Below, piece after piece: positions 36,597 to 48,128 of a stretch of DNA of 64,000 nt (within the stretch, counting starts at the first letter, position 1; each line of letters opens with the position of its first letter). The notes under the pieces were generated by a model. It saw nothing but the letters and a program-made list of their open reading frames with translations, did no database searches and was not told the origin of the DNA. The stretch is from positions 273,246 to 337,245 of the forward strand of contig NZ_RAHT01000006.1 of assembly GCF_004798935.1 (NCBI RefSeq), in the 5' to 3' direction. This DNA comes from Ningiella ruwaisensis. GTDB lineage: Bacteria > Pseudomonadota > Gammaproteobacteria > Enterobacterales > Alteromonadaceae. A program made the position numbers and the translations under genes.

Positions 36597-37571
36597 ATGA
36601 ATCGCTGTCGTTTTTATACCCTGTCGAACAAGCATAGTATGAGCGTCACGCTGTGTAATTATGGCGCGCGTATTGTGTCTATTCGCGTGCCCAATGCAAA
36701 CGGTCAGCTAATTGAGACGACATTTGCCGATCAAAGCAGCTCATCACTACTGAATGATCAAGCCTTTAAGGGCGCCACGTGCGGCCGTGTAGCTAATCGA
36801 ATTGGCAAGGCATCATTTGTATTGGAGGGCCAGCAATATCACCTTGAGGCCAACGAAGGGAAAAATATACTTCACGGCGGTGCGGGCGGCTTCTCGCAGC
36901 AAACTTGGTTTGTTGACTGGCATCGCAAAACCTATAAGGCTGACTGGCTTCGCATGTCATATTTTTCAAAGGATGGCGATCAGGGCTTTCCTGGAAATAT
37001 AAGGGCGAGTGTTGATTTCACGCTTTATGACGACAATCGATTAATACTGTCGTTTAGCGCTGAAAGTGACAAGGCAACACCGATAAATATGTGCAATCAC
37101 AGCTATTTTCACTTGGGTGAAAAAGACATTAATGCACTGGAACTGCAAGTAAAAGCACATAAATATTTAGATGTTGATAAGCGTGGAATACCCACTGGAC
37201 GCTTTATGCAAGTGGATGAATTGGTAAATCTTAATCAGCTGCGCCCTATCCACTCATTTTTGCCAAACCGACCGCTTGATCATTGCTATATATTGGATAC
37301 AAAAAGTCAAGGCTTGCATGCTAGCAAAGCAACTGCGCTTTCATCAGCGCGCTTAGTATCTCGCAATAAGGGCATCGCCTTAGATATTTTTACTGACCAG
37401 GAAGCCATGCAGGTATATACGGGCAATTTTCTTGAGCATCCCCATCGCGCTATAGCGCTTGAAGCACAGGGACTTATCGATGCGGTTAATCACGCGCACT
37501 TTAAGGGCGATTTTGCAAAACCTGATGACCCCTATAAAAAGTGGCTTTGCTATCGTTTTTCGCATATGTGA
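36597..37571 (+). CDS. galM: Aldose 1-epimerase (mutarotase)
   Basis: A 324-residue galactose mutarotase-fold enzyme interconverting alpha and beta aldohexoses. GATCGRVANRIGKASF and HGGAGGFSQQTW contain the substrate-binding Arg and His. MCNHSYFHLG carries the catalytic His, and ALEAQGLIDAVNH the catalytic Glu. It is convergent with the GH13 gene (11 bases apart). The pairing suggests handling of sugar released from alpha-glucans, but no transporter is nearby. Confidence 0.92.
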   Translation: MNRCRFYTLSNKHSMSVTLCNYGARIVSIRVPNANGQLIETTFADQSSSSLLNDQAFKGATCGRVANRIGKASFVLEGQQYHLEANEGKNILHGGAGGFSQQTWFVDWHRKTYKADWLRMSYFSKDGDQGFPGNIRASVDFTLYDDNRLILSFSAESDKATPINMCNHSYFHLGEKDINALELQVKAHKYLDVDKRGIPTGRFMQVDELVNLNQLRPIHSFLPNRPLDHCYILDTKSQGLHASKATALSSARLVSRNKGIALDIFTDQEAMQVYTGNFLEHPHRAIALEAQGLIDAVNHAHFKGDFAKPDDPYKKWLCYRFSHM

Positions 37572-37582
37572 TGAGTTACTCT

Positions 37583-38920
37583 CTATTCTTCCTCATCGCA
37601 ATGTTTTACAAATACCCGATATGCATAAGCAGGAAGTTCAAGCGACTGTCCCTTTTCAATATGCGTAATTGATTCCTTGTACTGATGCGTGCTTGCGCAC
37701 AAAACAGCATCATAAGCATCCACATAATATTCTTCTTTAAAGCGAACGCTTACAGCCTTGTCAGAAAAGTTGAACACGCAAAACCACTTACTCTGAGCAT
37801 CTTCTCTAACAAAACTAAACACTTCAGACATAGCATCATTTGGCACTTGATGCATGCGCGCGCCAAATGCGCCGTTATGCAATGCAGTATGCGCCTTACG
37901 CAGCTTTAGTAAAGACTGATAAAAGTCATACATAAAGTGAGGTTGCCAATCAATAGGGTCGCGCTCAAAGAATTTCAAACGTTTGCTTTCACCTGCTTCC
38001 TGTCCGTTATGAATAAGCGGCATACCTTCACCAATAACCGATAGCACAATCGCAGCATTTAGCATCGGGCCGAACTTTTCGTCCGGCGTGCCTTCCCAGG
38101 CATTTTCATCATGGTTACTTACAAAAGTCATACGATAAGCTTCTTTAGGCCAGGCTCGTTCATTCCAGGAATAATATTTGCGCAGTTTATCAAGCGGTAA
38201 AACCCCTTGTGCAATACCAAACAAAATCTCATTCCAACTCCATGCATAAGTCATATCAAAGCCATGCTCATGCATATCTCTGTCTTCCCACTCTGCTAGC
38301 ATAAATACCGGTTTGATGGCATCTAGTGCCTTGCGCGCCTGACGCCAAAAATCATTTGGCACATAGCCGGCAACATCACATCTAAAGCCATCCAGATCGT
38401 ACTCTTTTATCCAATGGCAAAGCGCGTCAATCATGTATTCGCGTAATGCTTCGTTATTGTAATCAAGTTCGATAATGTCGTCCCAGTCCCACCACGGTGA
38501 AGGTCTGAAGTCACCTTTGTAGTCCTTTGCATACCAATGTGGCTTTTCATGGACTAATGGATTGTCCCAAGCGGTATGGTTGGGCACCCAGTCAAGGATC
38601 ACCTTTAAATCAAGGTCATGAGCCGCCTTTACCAGGCGTTTAAAATCCTCAGGCGTTCCAAACTCCTCATTTACCGAATAGTAGTCTTTAACGGCATAGG
38701 GACTGCCCAAACTTCCTTTGCGATGCTTTTTCCCAATCTCATGAACCGGCATCAGCCACACAATATCACTGCCGAGTGCTTTGATTCGACCAAGGCCTTC
38801 GATGACACCATCAAAGTTACCAGCTTTGCTAAATTGACGGGTATTTACCTGATAAATGGTGGCGTTTCTTGACCAGGAAGGACTGCTTATTTTGACATAG
38901 GGTGAAACCGGAAATCGCAA
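37583..38920 (-). CDS. GH13 alpha-amylase-family glycoside hydrolase
   Basis: A 445-residue cytoplasmic-type enzyme (no signal peptide). The four GH13 regions are visible: DWVPNHT, GFRCDVAGYVP (nucleophile Asp), MLAEWED (acid/base Glu) and FVSNHDENAW (transition-state Asp). A small C-terminal beta domain follows. It is shorter than typical secreted amylases. The exact bond specificity (maltodextrin, trehalose or sucrose type) cannot be told from sequence. Confidence 0.9.
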   Translation of the reverse strand: MRFPVSPYVKISSPSWSRNATIYQVNTRQFSKAGNFDGVIEGLGRIKALGSDIVWLMPVHEIGKKHRKGSLGSPYAVKDYYSVNEEFGTPEDFKRLVKAAHDLDLKVILDWVPNHTAWDNPLVHEKPHWYAKDYKGDFRPSPWWDWDDIIELDYNNEALREYMIDALCHWIKEYDLDGFRCDVAGYVPNDFWRQARKALDAIKPVFMLAEWEDRDMHEHGFDMTYAWSWNEILFGIAQGVLPLDKLRKYYSWNERAWPKEAYRMTFVSNHDENAWEGTPDEKFGPMLNAAIVLSVIGEGMPLIHNGQEAGESKRLKFFERDPIDWQPHFMYDFYQSLLKLRKAHTALHNGAFGARMHQVPNDAMSEVFSFVREDAQSKWFCVFNFSDKAVSVRFKEEYYVDAYDAVLCASTHQYKESITHIEKGQSLELPAYAYRVFVKHCDEEE

Positions 38921-39118
38921 AGAAGACTCCTTATAAAATTGATGATTTGTGCGTTTAATAAAATTACAGCGTTAAATCTTTTATCAAAGCTGTGAACGAA
39001 ACTCAAATGTCATAGAAGATTAAGATAAACTTAAGTGATCGCTTTGCTGGTATCTCAGAGCAAAAACGATATGTTGCTCGGTTTTTATTATGTCTTCTCA
39101 CTATAGCGAGCGCGAACA

Positions 39119-39337
39119 CTACTCCACTTCCGTTCCACCGTAATATCGCGCAAGATCATCCAGTTTCGAGAGCGTATAGTCATAAGTACCCGATTCAATT
39201 TTATATTCAATACGCACCTTATCTCTATCGAACAATTTTGCTTTAGCTAAATCTAGCTCTGGATTAACGTTTACGTCATTTAAAAATCGATTAGCGCGTT
39301 GCGCATCGTCAAATCCATAAACCACTGACAGATTCAT
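39119..39337 (-). CDS. Small hypothetical protein (72 aa)
   Basis: A soluble, acidic, 72-residue protein with no recognised family. The sequence VYGFDDAQRANRFLNDVNV followed by alternating charged strands suggests a small alpha/beta fold. It is divergent from the DUF2244 gene. A real gene is likely from its balanced composition, but this is not proven. Confidence 0.6.
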   Translation of the reverse strand: MNLSVVYGFDDAQRANRFLNDVNVNPELDLAKAKLFDRDKVRIEYKIESGTYDYTLSKLDDLARYYGGTEVE

Positions 39338-39406
39338 TACGTATCCTATTTACTATTGATATCAGGCATATGTTTGGCTGAGCGATTATACAGAAGGTTC
39401 AAATGG

Positions 39407-39904
39407 ATGGTAGTCACAAAAAAAGAACCAGATAAAACCGTGATTGTGTTGTCTCCGAACCGCTCGGCTACATGGCAGCAAACCAAGTGGGTAATAGGCG
39501 TGATGGTGGCAGTGGTTATGATTATAGCAATCGCCTGGAGTTTTGTTGGCGCATGGGTTGTTTTGCCTTTCGCCGGACTTGAAGTCGGCTTATTTGCACT
39601 TTTAATGTATAAAGTGTCTAAATTTACTTACACCAAGCAAGTCATCAATATTAGCAAAGATGATATCGTCGTAGAATGGGGAACAAAGCGAGCTGAACAG
39701 CGCCATCAATTCTCCAGAGACAACCTCTACGTTTATTACTGGGAATCCGACGAGGGCTGGCATTTACCGCGCATCTCTATCTCAAATTCCAATAAAAAAC
39801 TCGAAATTGGCACTTTTCTGAATCTGGATGACAGAGAAACGTTGAAGGCAACGCTTGAAGACGCTGGCTTACTGGTTTGTCGCAATAAATGGTGGCAGAC
39901 ATAA
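39407..39904 (+). CDS. DUF2244 family integral membrane protein
   Basis: A 165-residue protein of the DUF2244 type. Two adjacent membrane helices (about 29-49 and 52-70) separated by GAWVVLPFAGLE, then a soluble part with FTYTKQVINISKDDIVVEWG and WHLPRISIS. The family often sits beside cytochrome c oxidase genes, but not here. ATG 39407 is taken as start (AAGG 9 bases upstream); the frame opens earlier with TTG 39356. Function unknown. Confidence 0.8.
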   Translation: MVVTKKEPDKTVIVLSPNRSATWQQTKWVIGVMVAVVMIIAIAWSFVGAWVVLPFAGLEVGLFALLMYKVSKFTYTKQVINISKDDIVVEWGTKRAEQRHQFSRDNLYVYYWESDEGWHLPRISISNSNKKLEIGTFLNLDDRETLKATLEDAGLLVCRNKWWQT

Positions 39905-40120
39905 GAGAGTAACGGTGCGCTGAGCAATCTGATCGCGTCGCTGTCAATCCTGGCGTTCAGACAGAAACAGCTAACAAACGCAGGTTTTGATCCTTTTATA
40001 AACAAGAGCGTTGAAATTGTTAATTCGGGCACGCGTCAAAACGCTCGTTTTAAAAACACCCAACCTTGCTTTAATTACGCTAGACGACATTATTGAGCAA
40101 ACGACATAAGGATGACACGC

Positions 40121-40378
40121 ATGAATTTATTCATCGAATCCATAGAAGGCGGTACTTACATAGCCGGCGTTGGAGAAGATAAAGCAGAAGAGTATATTAA
40201 AGATGAATTTAGGGGCGGAATGCAGTTTCATTCCATCGCAGAAATTCGTTCTCAGTTATCCGGTCGAGAATTCGATAAGGTTTGGTTGCGACAAAACACA
40301 CCCTACGATGAAATGTGCGGCTCTGACACAAGCGATGATAAACTGATGATTGAGCTGGAATGGGGCGAGTCCAGTTAA
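40121..40378 (+). CDS. Small protein, possibly DUF6482-like
   Basis: An 85-residue acidic protein with the motif WLRQNTPYDEMCGSD near the C-terminal half, reminiscent of the DUF6482 family found in gammaproteobacteria. ATG 40121 has AAGGA 8 bases upstream; an ATG at 40112 overlaps that site and is less likely. No neighbour explains its role. Family assignment is from memory of the motif and is tentative. Confidence 0.55.
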   Translation: MNLFIESIEGGTYIAGVGEDKAEEYIKDEFRGGMQFHSIAEIRSQLSGREFDKVWLRQNTPYDEMCGSDTSDDKLMIELEWGESS

Positions 40379-40480
40379 AAAGCACTAAATAAAATAGGCG
40401 CCTGTTTATTAAATCATAGCTAGCAGATACGATGATGGTTTATTATTAGCGCAGGGTTTTAGTCAGTTGGAAGTGTATCA

Positions 40481-42100
40481 ATGAGCAGTTTTGATGTAGT
40501 CATAGTGGGTGCAGGAAGTGCCGGTTGTGTGTTGGCTAGTCGCATAAGTGAAAATCCTGATATTTCTGTTTGCTTATTAGAAGCAGGTCCTGCTGACAAC
40601 CATCCTGCTATCCACATCCCCTTTGGTCTTGCGCTCATGAGCGAGCTTAAATCGATTAACTGGCATCTTGAAACGGCAAAAGAGTCACAGCTTAATAATC
40701 GTAAACTGTATTGGCCCCGAGGTAAGACACTTGGTGGTAGCAGTTCAATCAATGCCATGTGTTACATTCGCGGAGATGCAGACAATTACAACGAATGGGA
40801 AGCCTTAGGCGCTAAAGGTTGGGGCTTTAAAGATGTTCTGCCCTATTTTAGAAAAAGCGAAAATAACACGCGTGGTATCTCAAAACTCCATGGTAGCGGC
40901 GGCCCTCAGGATGTGAGTGATTTAAAGCACATTAATCCGCTCACTCGCGAGTTTATCAGTGCGGCGACTCGTATCGGCACGCCAGAAAATCCGGATTTTA
41001 ATGGAATTAGCCAAGAGGGAGTTGGGATCTATCAAGTGACCCATCAAAATGGTTCGCGCTGCAGCACTGCAAAAGGATTTCTGTCTAAATCGGTAAAAGC
41101 AAGAGAGAACTTGACAATCCTGACTCAGGCTAATGCCAAGGCCATCATCTTTGAGAATACAAATACTAAAAATAAACGCGCTGAGGGTGTTGTAGTTGAC
41201 CATAAAGGCAAGCGCAAACACATTATGGCCTCAAAACATGTATATTTGTGTGCAGGCGCCATTCACTCCCCTAATTTGCTTTTGAACTCAGGCGTAGGCC
41301 CTAAAGATGTGCTTGACGAAGTTGGCATAGAACATACGCTCAATCTTGATGGTGTTGGTAAAAATTTACAAGACCATCTAGATGCCACCATACTTTATCG
41401 ACAGAGTCGAAGCGATTCCTACGGCCTGTCTGCCAAAGCGATATTAAAAAATGCTCTTGCTCCCTATCAATACTGGCGTAATCGAAGTGGTATGTTGACT
41501 TCAAATATTGCTGAAGGCGGAGCATTTATAAAGTCATCCAGTGATAAGCGTTTACCCGATATCCAAGTCCATTTTTTGCCTGCATTGCTCGTTGACCACG
41601 GCAGAAGCAAACCTTGGGGGCACGGATTTACGATTCATTTTTGTAATTTATACCCAAAAAGCCGGGGCCAAATCAGACTAAAGCGTGATAACCAGGGTAT
41701 TTTACAGCCCAGCATTCATGCAAATTATCTTCATCAAGAAGAAGACTTGCAGCCGCTTATAGCCGGCTTTAAATGGGCAAGACAGGTAGCGAGAACCCAG
41801 CCCCTTGCGCGACAAAGCTGGGAATTTATTCCTGGGGACATCGTCCAGACTGACGAAGAAATTGAAGAGTACTTAAGGGAAAATGCTGAAACCGTTTATC
41901 ATCCGGCAGGCACCTGCAAAATGGGCGCGAAAGATGACCACACGGCGGTAGTCAATCCAGATTTAACATTAAAGGGAATTGAAAATATAAGCATTGCAGA
42001 TGCATCAGTGATGCCCAAATTGATTGGCGGTAACACCAATGCACCTACGATTATGATTGCGGAAAAAGCAGCGGATATTTTTAATAAAAGACAAAAATAA
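40481..42100 (+). CDS. GMC-family FAD-dependent alcohol/choline-type dehydrogenase
   Basis: A 539-residue flavoenzyme. The N-terminal FAD motif is VVIVGAGSAGCVLASRI (about 5-21); GMC signature 1 is RGKTLGGSSSINAMCYIRG; catalytic His lies in HPAGTCKMG; the C-terminal FAD segment is SIADASVMPKLIGGNTNAP. It oxidises a primary alcohol (choline, aliphatic alcohol or polyethylene-glycol-type). No betaine aldehyde dehydrogenase is next to it, so choline is not specifically supported. Confidence 0.9.
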   Translation: MSSFDVVIVGAGSAGCVLASRISENPDISVCLLEAGPADNHPAIHIPFGLALMSELKSINWHLETAKESQLNNRKLYWPRGKTLGGSSSINAMCYIRGDADNYNEWEALGAKGWGFKDVLPYFRKSENNTRGISKLHGSGGPQDVSDLKHINPLTREFISAATRIGTPENPDFNGISQEGVGIYQVTHQNGSRCSTAKGFLSKSVKARENLTILTQANAKAIIFENTNTKNKRAEGVVVDHKGKRKHIMASKHVYLCAGAIHSPNLLLNSGVGPKDVLDEVGIEHTLNLDGVGKNLQDHLDATILYRQSRSDSYGLSAKAILKNALAPYQYWRNRSGMLTSNIAEGGAFIKSSSDKRLPDIQVHFLPALLVDHGRSKPWGHGFTIHFCNLYPKSRGQIRLKRDNQGILQPSIHANYLHQEEDLQPLIAGFKWARQVARTQPLARQSWEFIPGDIVQTDEEIEEYLRENAETVYHPAGTCKMGAKDDHTAVVNPDLTLKGIENISIADASVMPKLIGGNTNAPTIMIAEKAADIFNKRQK

Positions 42101-42105
42101 ACGGC

Positions 42106-42777
<672 letters not shown>

Positions 42778-42867
42778 CTAAGTCCGGTCAAACTGTACAT
42801 CGTAGGTATTCGCATCACAAGTCAAAATGCGCAAGATTGGTCAGACTTTAGCCTAATGCCAATAAAA

Positions 42868-42899
42868 AAAGCCAAGATTGCATAAACAAACTTGGCTTT
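42868..42899 (-). terminator. Intrinsic terminator of htpG
   Basis: On the minus strand the stem AAAGCCAAG/CTTGGCTTT (42891-42899 with 42868-42876) is followed by a run of T (plus-strand A run 42864-42870). It begins 27 bases after the htpG stop. Confidence 0.85.
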
Positions 42900-42925
42900 C
42901 CGCAAAACGGCTCAGTTTTTGTAAC

Positions 42926-44848
42926 TTATTTAACTAAACTCGATAACAGGCTATTAAGATTATTGACGAAAGTAGCTGGCTCTTTCAGGCTACCTTGCTC
43001 ACTCAATTTTGCTTGATCATAAAGGACGTTGGTCCATTGCTTGAACATTGCCTCATCCTGCACATCAGCGATTAACTTGATCAACTGGTGTTCAGGGTTA
43101 AGTTCAAAGTGATAGGTCGGCTCCGGAACTTCCTGACCGGCAGCCTGCATCAGTTTAGCCATTTGCGTTGTCATCCCATTTTCGGTAGCGACGATACAGG
43201 CCGGCGAATCCGTCAAGCGATGCGTAAATTTCACCTCTTCAACTTTATCGCCTAATGCAGATTTGACTCGCTCCAATACACCCTCAACGGCTTTCTCGGC
43301 ATCTTCATGCGCTTTCTTGGTTTCTTCATCGTCCAGTTCGCTCAAATCCACTTTAGAGCTGGCAACAGACTGAAAAGACTTTTCCTCAAACTCAGTAAGA
43401 TGAGACATCAGCCATTCATCTATGCGTTCGCCTAAAAGCAAGACTTCGATGCCTTTTTTGCGGAATATTTCCAAGTGAGGGCTGGTTCGTGCAGCCTGAT
43501 AAGAGTCTGCTGTGACGTAATAAATTTTTTCCTGCCCTTCTTTCATGCGCGAAATATAATCAGCAAGCGACACATTTTGGTCGTTGTTCTCATTATGTGT
43601 AGACGCAAATCGCAGTAAACCGGCAATCTTGTCTTTATTACTGAAATCTTCTGCTGGACCTTCTTTTAATACGTTTCCAAACTCGCCGTAAAAACTTGCA
43701 TACTTTTCAGGATCATTCTTTGCCATTCGCTCAAGCATGCCCAATACGCGTTTAGTGCAGCCCTGACGAATGGATTGTGTGATCTTATTGTCTTGTAGCA
43801 GTTCTCGCGATACGTTCAACGGTAAATCGTTTGAGTCAAGTAAGCCTTTCACAAATCGCAAGTACGTCGGCATAAACTGTTCGGCGTCGTCCATGATAAA
43901 GACGCGCTGAACATAAAGCTTCAAACCGTTTTGCTGGTCACGATTCCACAAGTCAAAAGGTGCTTTACTGGGGATATATAGCAATGATGTATATTCGGTT
44001 TTACCTTCAACCTTGTTGTGAGACCACGCAAGCGGGTCGGCAAAGTCGTGCGAAACGTGCTTGTAAAACTCTTTGTATTCATCGTCAGAAATGTCTGACT
44101 TATCACGTGTCCATAGAGCAGTTGCTTTGTTTATCGACTCCCACTTGCCAGGCTCTGCCGGAATTTTTTCACCATCAGGCCCTTCTCTTTCTGGCACTTC
44201 ATCTTTAAAAAGCTGAACAGGAATACTTATGTGATCTGAATACTTTGTAATTATCGAGCGTAAACGCCAAGAGTCCAAAAATTCTTTTTCGTCTTCTTTC
44301 AAGTGCAGTGTAATTTTTGTCCCGCGGCTTTCTTTTTCGATATCACCAACAGCAAACTCGCCCTCGCCTTGCGATACCCATTGTACACCCTCAGATTTAT
44401 CAACGCCTGCGGCGCGAGTGTCTACAGTAACCTTGTCTGCAACGATGAAAGCGGAATAAAAACCTACCCCAAATTGACCTATGAGTTGTGAGTCTTTCGC
44501 TTGATCACCTGATAATTGACTGAAAAAGTCCTTCGTACCAGATTTTGCGATGGTGCCAAGGTTAGCGATGACCTCTTCTTTGGTCATACCAATGCCGTTA
44601 TCTTCAATGGTAAGTGTGCCAGCGTCTTTATCTACGCTTACTTTAACGTGAAGGTCGCCATCTCCCTCGTATAGCTCATTATTGGAAAGCGCTTTAAAGC
44701 GGAGTTTATCTGCTGCATCGGCAGCATTCGATACAAGTTCGCGAAGAAATATTTCTTTATTGGAATAAAGTGAGTGGATCATTAACTGAAGAAGTTGCTT
44801 TACTTCAGTTTGAAAACCATGCGTCTCGTGTTGGACAGTCTCAGCCAT
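42926..44848 (-). CDS. htpG: Hsp90-family chaperone HtpG
   Basis: A 640-residue ATP-dependent chaperone. The N-terminal GHKL ATPase has [23 protein letters not shown] and [10 protein letters not shown]. The middle domain has the catalytic [10 protein letters not shown] loop. The C-terminal dimerisation domain ends near SSLVK. ATG 44848 ([12 protein letters not shown]) is chosen; the frame also contains TTG 44854. AGGAG lies 10 bases upstream. Preceded by a good sigma-32 promoter, as expected for this heat-shock gene. Confidence 0.98.
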   Translation of the reverse strand: MAETVQHETHGFQTEVKQLLQLMIHSLYSNKEIFLRELVSNAADAADKLRFKALSNNELYEGDGDLHVKVSVDKDAGTLTIEDNGIGMTKEEVIANLGTIAKSGTKDFFSQLSGDQAKDSQLIGQFGVGFYSAFIVADKVTVDTRAAGVDKSEGVQWVSQGEGEFAVGDIEKESRGTKITLHLKEDEKEFLDSWRLRSIITKYSDHISIPVQLFKDEVPEREGPDGEKIPAEPGKWESINKATALWTRDKSDISDDEYKEFYKHVSHDFADPLAWSHNKVEGKTEYTSLLYIPSKAPFDLWNRDQQNGLKLYVQRVFIMDDAEQFMPTYLRFVKGLLDSNDLPLNVSRELLQDNKITQSIRQGCTKRVLGMLERMAKNDPEKYASFYGEFGNVLKEGPAEDFSNKDKIAGLLRFASTHNENNDQNVSLADYISRMKEGQEKIYYVTADSYQAARTSPHLEIFRKKGIEVLLLGERIDEWLMSHLTEFEEKSFQSVASSKVDLSELDDEETKKAHEDAEKAVEGVLERVKSALGDKVEEVKFTHRLTDSPACIVATENGMTTQMAKLMQAAGQEVPEPTYHFELNPEHQLIKLIADVQDEAMFKQWTNVLYDQAKLSEQGSLKEPATFVNNLNSLLSSLVK

Positions 44849-44901
44849 TGCCAAGGTTCTCCTCTAGAATTGGTTGTATGATTAACTAGACGAGTTAGAT
44901 G

Positions 44902-44927
44902 TAGGGGCGTATGGCAGTGTTTTCAAC
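44902..44927 (-). promoter_or_regulatory. Sigma-32 heat-shock promoter of htpG
   Basis: The minus strand reads GTTGAAA (44921-44927), 13 bases, CCCCTA (44902-44907), close to the sigma-32 consensus CTTGAAA / CCCCAT. The -10 element lies about 54 bases before the htpG ATG. Confidence 0.7.
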
Positions 44928-44973
44928 TCATAAAATGTATTTAAAGTGAAATGAGTGAATAAACTGCCAGAAA

Positions 44974-45573
44974 TCAGAATTGTCTACGGCCCGAGAACGC
45001 ATGCGTTAGTGTATTTCCGTCGATGTACTCTAGCTCACCGCCAACCGGAACGCCGTGAGCAATTCGAGTCGCCTGAATATCTTGGGCTTTACACATCTGA
45101 CCAATGTAGTGCGCAGTCGCTTCCCCTTCAACGGTAGGATTGGTAGCTAAAATAACCTCTTCAATAGATTCTTCGGCGAGCCGTTTTTTGAGGATGTCCA
45201 AACCTATTTCGTTTGGTCCAATGCCGTCTATTGGCGATAAATGGCCCATCAATACAAAGTATTTTCCTTTGTATTGTGAGGTCTGTTCTATTGCCAGGAT
45301 ATCCTGAGGCGACTCAACGATACATATTTGTGCCGTCTCAGCACGACTCGGATTGCTGCAGATGCCGCATACACTGCTTTCCGTAAAGGTTCGGCACTGC
45401 TCACAATTTTTCACGTGCTCCATAGCATCATGCAAGGCTTCACTGAGCTTTAGTGCGCCGTCTCTGTTGCGCTCCAGTAAGGTAAAGGCCATACGCTGAG
45501 CGCTTTTTGCGCCGACGCCTGGAAGACACTTTAAAGCTGAGATGAGCTCGCTGATGAGCGGACTGAATGACAT
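44974..45573 (-). CDS. recR: Recombination mediator RecR
   Basis: A 199-residue protein loading RecA onto SSB-coated gaps with RecF/RecO. N-terminal helix-hairpin-helix ([15 protein letters not shown]), a C4 zinc finger (CEQC...CGIC), Toprim domain ([13 protein letters not shown]) and Walker-B-like C-terminus [12 protein letters not shown] 45573 ([10 protein letters not shown]) is chosen over TTG 45585. It normally follows ybaB directly; here its upstream neighbour is a GGDEF/EAL gene 80 bases away. Confidence 0.95.
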   Translation of the reverse strand: MSFSPLISELISALKCLPGVGAKSAQRMAFTLLERNRDGALKLSEALHDAMEHVKNCEQCRTFTESSVCGICSNPSRAETAQICIVESPQDILAIEQTSQYKGKYFVLMGHLSPIDGIGPNEIGLDILKKRLAEESIEEVILATNPTVEGEATAHYIGQMCKAQDIQATRIAHGVPVGGELEYIDGNTLTHAFSGRRQF

Positions 45574-45653
45574 ATAGCAAACCAATTAAATTGAAAACAT
45601 CCCTAGAATATCATTCATCCACAAGATAGACGACACGCAAAGGGAAATTTCAT

Positions 45654-48128
45654 TTAAATGTGATATTGAGCGCTCAAAGTCTGAGTGATGATGGACGCTT
45701 GCACAGGCTTGCTGTACAGATATCCTTGAAAATACGAACAATTCATTTCTAGTAAGCGCTCAGCGTGAGCCTGGGTCTCAACTCCCTCTGCAACAACAGA
45801 TAAGTTTAGTTTTTTAGCAAGACTGATAATTGTCTCGCAAATACCTAAATCGGTATCATCATCTAGCATTTTGAATACAAAGCTTTGATCAATTTTGAGC
45901 ACATCCAGGGGAAAAGCCCTGATATAAGACAAGCTAGAGAAGCCTTTACCAAAATCATCCAAACAAAGTTTAATACCCAAAGCTTTTAACTGAGAAACCG
46001 TGTCAATCGCGGCTTCATCATTGATAAGGACCGATTCAGTAATTTCCAATTCCAAATATTGAGCTTCTATGTCGTAACGACTAAGACAACTTTCAACTGA
46101 TTTTGCCAGTGAGGGAGTAAATTGAATGGCAGAAATATTGACTGAAACAGACATTTTCGGCGCAATCTTCTGCCATTTAGCCAGTTGTGCGCAGGCTGCG
46201 TCTAAGACCTTATCTCCCATTGGAATAATGAGCTTGGTTTTTTCTGCCAGCGGAATAAAGTGATCTGGAAAAACGAGTGTACTACTGCCGTCTTCATTGG
46301 GGCGATTCCATCTGACAAGCGCCTCTGCGCCAACATATTTCCCAGTATTGCCACACACTTTAGGTTGGTAGTAAACCTCTATCTCATCATTTTCAATGGC
46401 ATCTCTAAGCGCAACCTCATTCTGAAATTCTTTTTGAAGTTCCTCTTCCAAAAACTTGGAATAAAACCGATAGCTATTTCTTCCTTTGCGTTTGCATTCT
46501 CGCATCGCGGTATCAGCACGTCGATAAAGACTCGGCGCATCTTCACCATCCAAAGGATAAATTGCCACGCCAATACTTGCTGTCAAATTGAAGGTTTTCT
46601 CGTCTAAAACCCAGTTCTCAGTAAAAAAGCTTAAAAGTGACTTGCAGTATTCCTTTACGTAAGCCCCATCAAAAATATCTGTAAGTAAAATAACAAATTC
46701 ATCTCCGCCTGGGCGGCATACGGTATCGCCCTCGCTAACAAAGCGTTGAAGTTTATTGCCAATCTCTATCAGCAAATTATCACCTGCCAGGTAGCCATGC
46801 TTGTTGTTGATGCTTTCAAATCCATCTAAATCAATCATGAGTAAACAGCATTTGCTTTTATCACGCTGGCACTTATTTATTTCCTGTTGCGTCCTGTCGA
46901 GTAGCAACAGTCTATTGGGTAAAGCAGTTAAGTTATCCAAGGTTGCAAGACGAACCATTTTGGCTGACGCTACTTTTGCTTCTGTCACATCGTGAAAGAC
47001 TATAATGGCGCCAATGACATCCCCTTCGTTATTAGTAATAGGCGCAGCTGAATCCTCAATATCCAAAATATCACCATCAGCCTTGATAAGTTGAGTATCT
47101 AAAGGCATTTGTACAACGGTTCGTTCGCGCAAAGCAAGACGGATTGGATTAGTAAGGGTATCGCCGGTGTAGGCGTCTTTAATATTCATGACATTTTCAA
47201 TAGGCAAGCCCACAGAATCTTTTGCTACGCAGCCTAGCAGATTCTCTGCAATCGGATTGATAAAGGTCACTTTACCAGTAAGGTCGGTGGCAATTACACC
47301 GTCGCCAATTGATTGCAAAGTAACATCAAAACGATCTTTGTCTTCTTTTAATCGAATTTCTTCTGACTTTCTGTCGGTGATATCGGTAATGACGATAATG
47401 AACCCGTCTACGCCGGAGAAAGGTTTTTCTGCTATAAAAGAAAGCTGCGCATACTGCCTGCGCCCTTTGTTCGGCTCAAAGGCAAGTTCCGCAATACTGT
47501 TTCGACCTTTTAAAACGGATTGTATGTTGGGCAAGATTTGTGCGTATTCATCATGACTAAACAGGGTTGATAAAAATAGGTCTTTTAATTCATTAGCATT
47601 CAGTCCAAACCATAAGCCTTCAGAATCATTACTATAAATATTGACAAGCTCATTGCTCCAGTAAGAAACAAATACCGGCAAGGTAGACATCAAGCGCGCC
47701 AGTTCGCTAGTGGCATGAACAAGCTGTCTCGTGCGCTTAATGGCGGTAAGTTGGGTCTGTACACGAGTGCGTAAAATACCCGGATGAATAGGTTTGGTTA
47801 TAAAATCTATACCGCCCATATCAAGCGCCGCAATTTCAGTTTCAGGGTGGCTATCTGCAGTAACGAAGATAATGCAAATATGTGCGTAATCCGGATGCTT
47901 TTTGATTTCTTTGCATACCTCAATACCGTTCATATTTGGCATTTGTATGTCCAGTAGTATTAAGTCAGGAATTTCTCTTTGAACGATAGATAAGGCAAGT
48001 TCACCGTCTTTTGCAACAAAGACTTGGCCCAGACTGTGAATCGTTTCAGACACAAGTTTGATGGTGCTAGGCACATCTTCTACGATTAGTATCTTTAGCT
48101 CCATATCAGGAGCTGGCTTTTGGTGCAT
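45654..48128 (-). CDS. Response regulator with PAS, GGDEF and EAL domains
   Basis: An 824-residue cyclic-di-GMP protein. The REC domain (about 10-125) has phospho-acceptor Asp in DLILLDIQMPNMNG. PAS-like regions cover about 140-390 (GDGVIATDLTGKVTFINPIAENLLG). The GGDEF domain (about 395-555) has an intact active site RPGGDEFVILL. The EAL domain (about 570-815) has EALVRWNRP and DDFGKGFSSLSYI. Both catalytic signatures are intact, so it may synthesise or degrade c-di-GMP. AGGA upstream of ATG 48128 supports the start. No cognate kinase is adjacent. Confidence 0.9.
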   Translation of the reverse strand: MHQKPAPDMELKILIVEDVPSTIKLVSETIHSLGQVFVAKDGELALSIVQREIPDLILLDIQMPNMNGIEVCKEIKKHPDYAHICIIFVTADSHPETEIAALDMGGIDFITKPIHPGILRTRVQTQLTAIKRTRQLVHATSELARLMSTLPVFVSYWSNELVNIYSNDSEGLWFGLNANELKDLFLSTLFSHDEYAQILPNIQSVLKGRNSIAELAFEPNKGRRQYAQLSFIAEKPFSGVDGFIIVITDITDRKSEEIRLKEDKDRFDVTLQSIGDGVIATDLTGKVTFINPIAENLLGCVAKDSVGLPIENVMNIKDAYTGDTLTNPIRLALRERTVVQMPLDTQLIKADGDILDIEDSAAPITNNEGDVIGAIIVFHDVTEAKVASAKMVRLATLDNLTALPNRLLLLDRTQQEINKCQRDKSKCCLLMIDLDGFESINNKHGYLAGDNLLIEIGNKLQRFVSEGDTVCRPGGDEFVILLTDIFDGAYVKEYCKSLLSFFTENWVLDEKTFNLTASIGVAIYPLDGEDAPSLYRRADTAMRECKRKGRNSYRFYSKFLEEELQKEFQNEVALRDAIENDEIEVYYQPKVCGNTGKYVGAEALVRWNRPNEDGSSTLVFPDHFIPLAEKTKLIIPMGDKVLDAACAQLAKWQKIAPKMSVSVNISAIQFTPSLAKSVESCLSRYDIEAQYLELEITESVLINDEAAIDTVSQLKALGIKLCLDDFGKGFSSLSYIRAFPLDVLKIDQSFVFKMLDDDTDLGICETIISLAKKLNLSVVAEGVETQAHAERLLEMNCSYFQGYLYSKPVQASIITQTLSAQYHI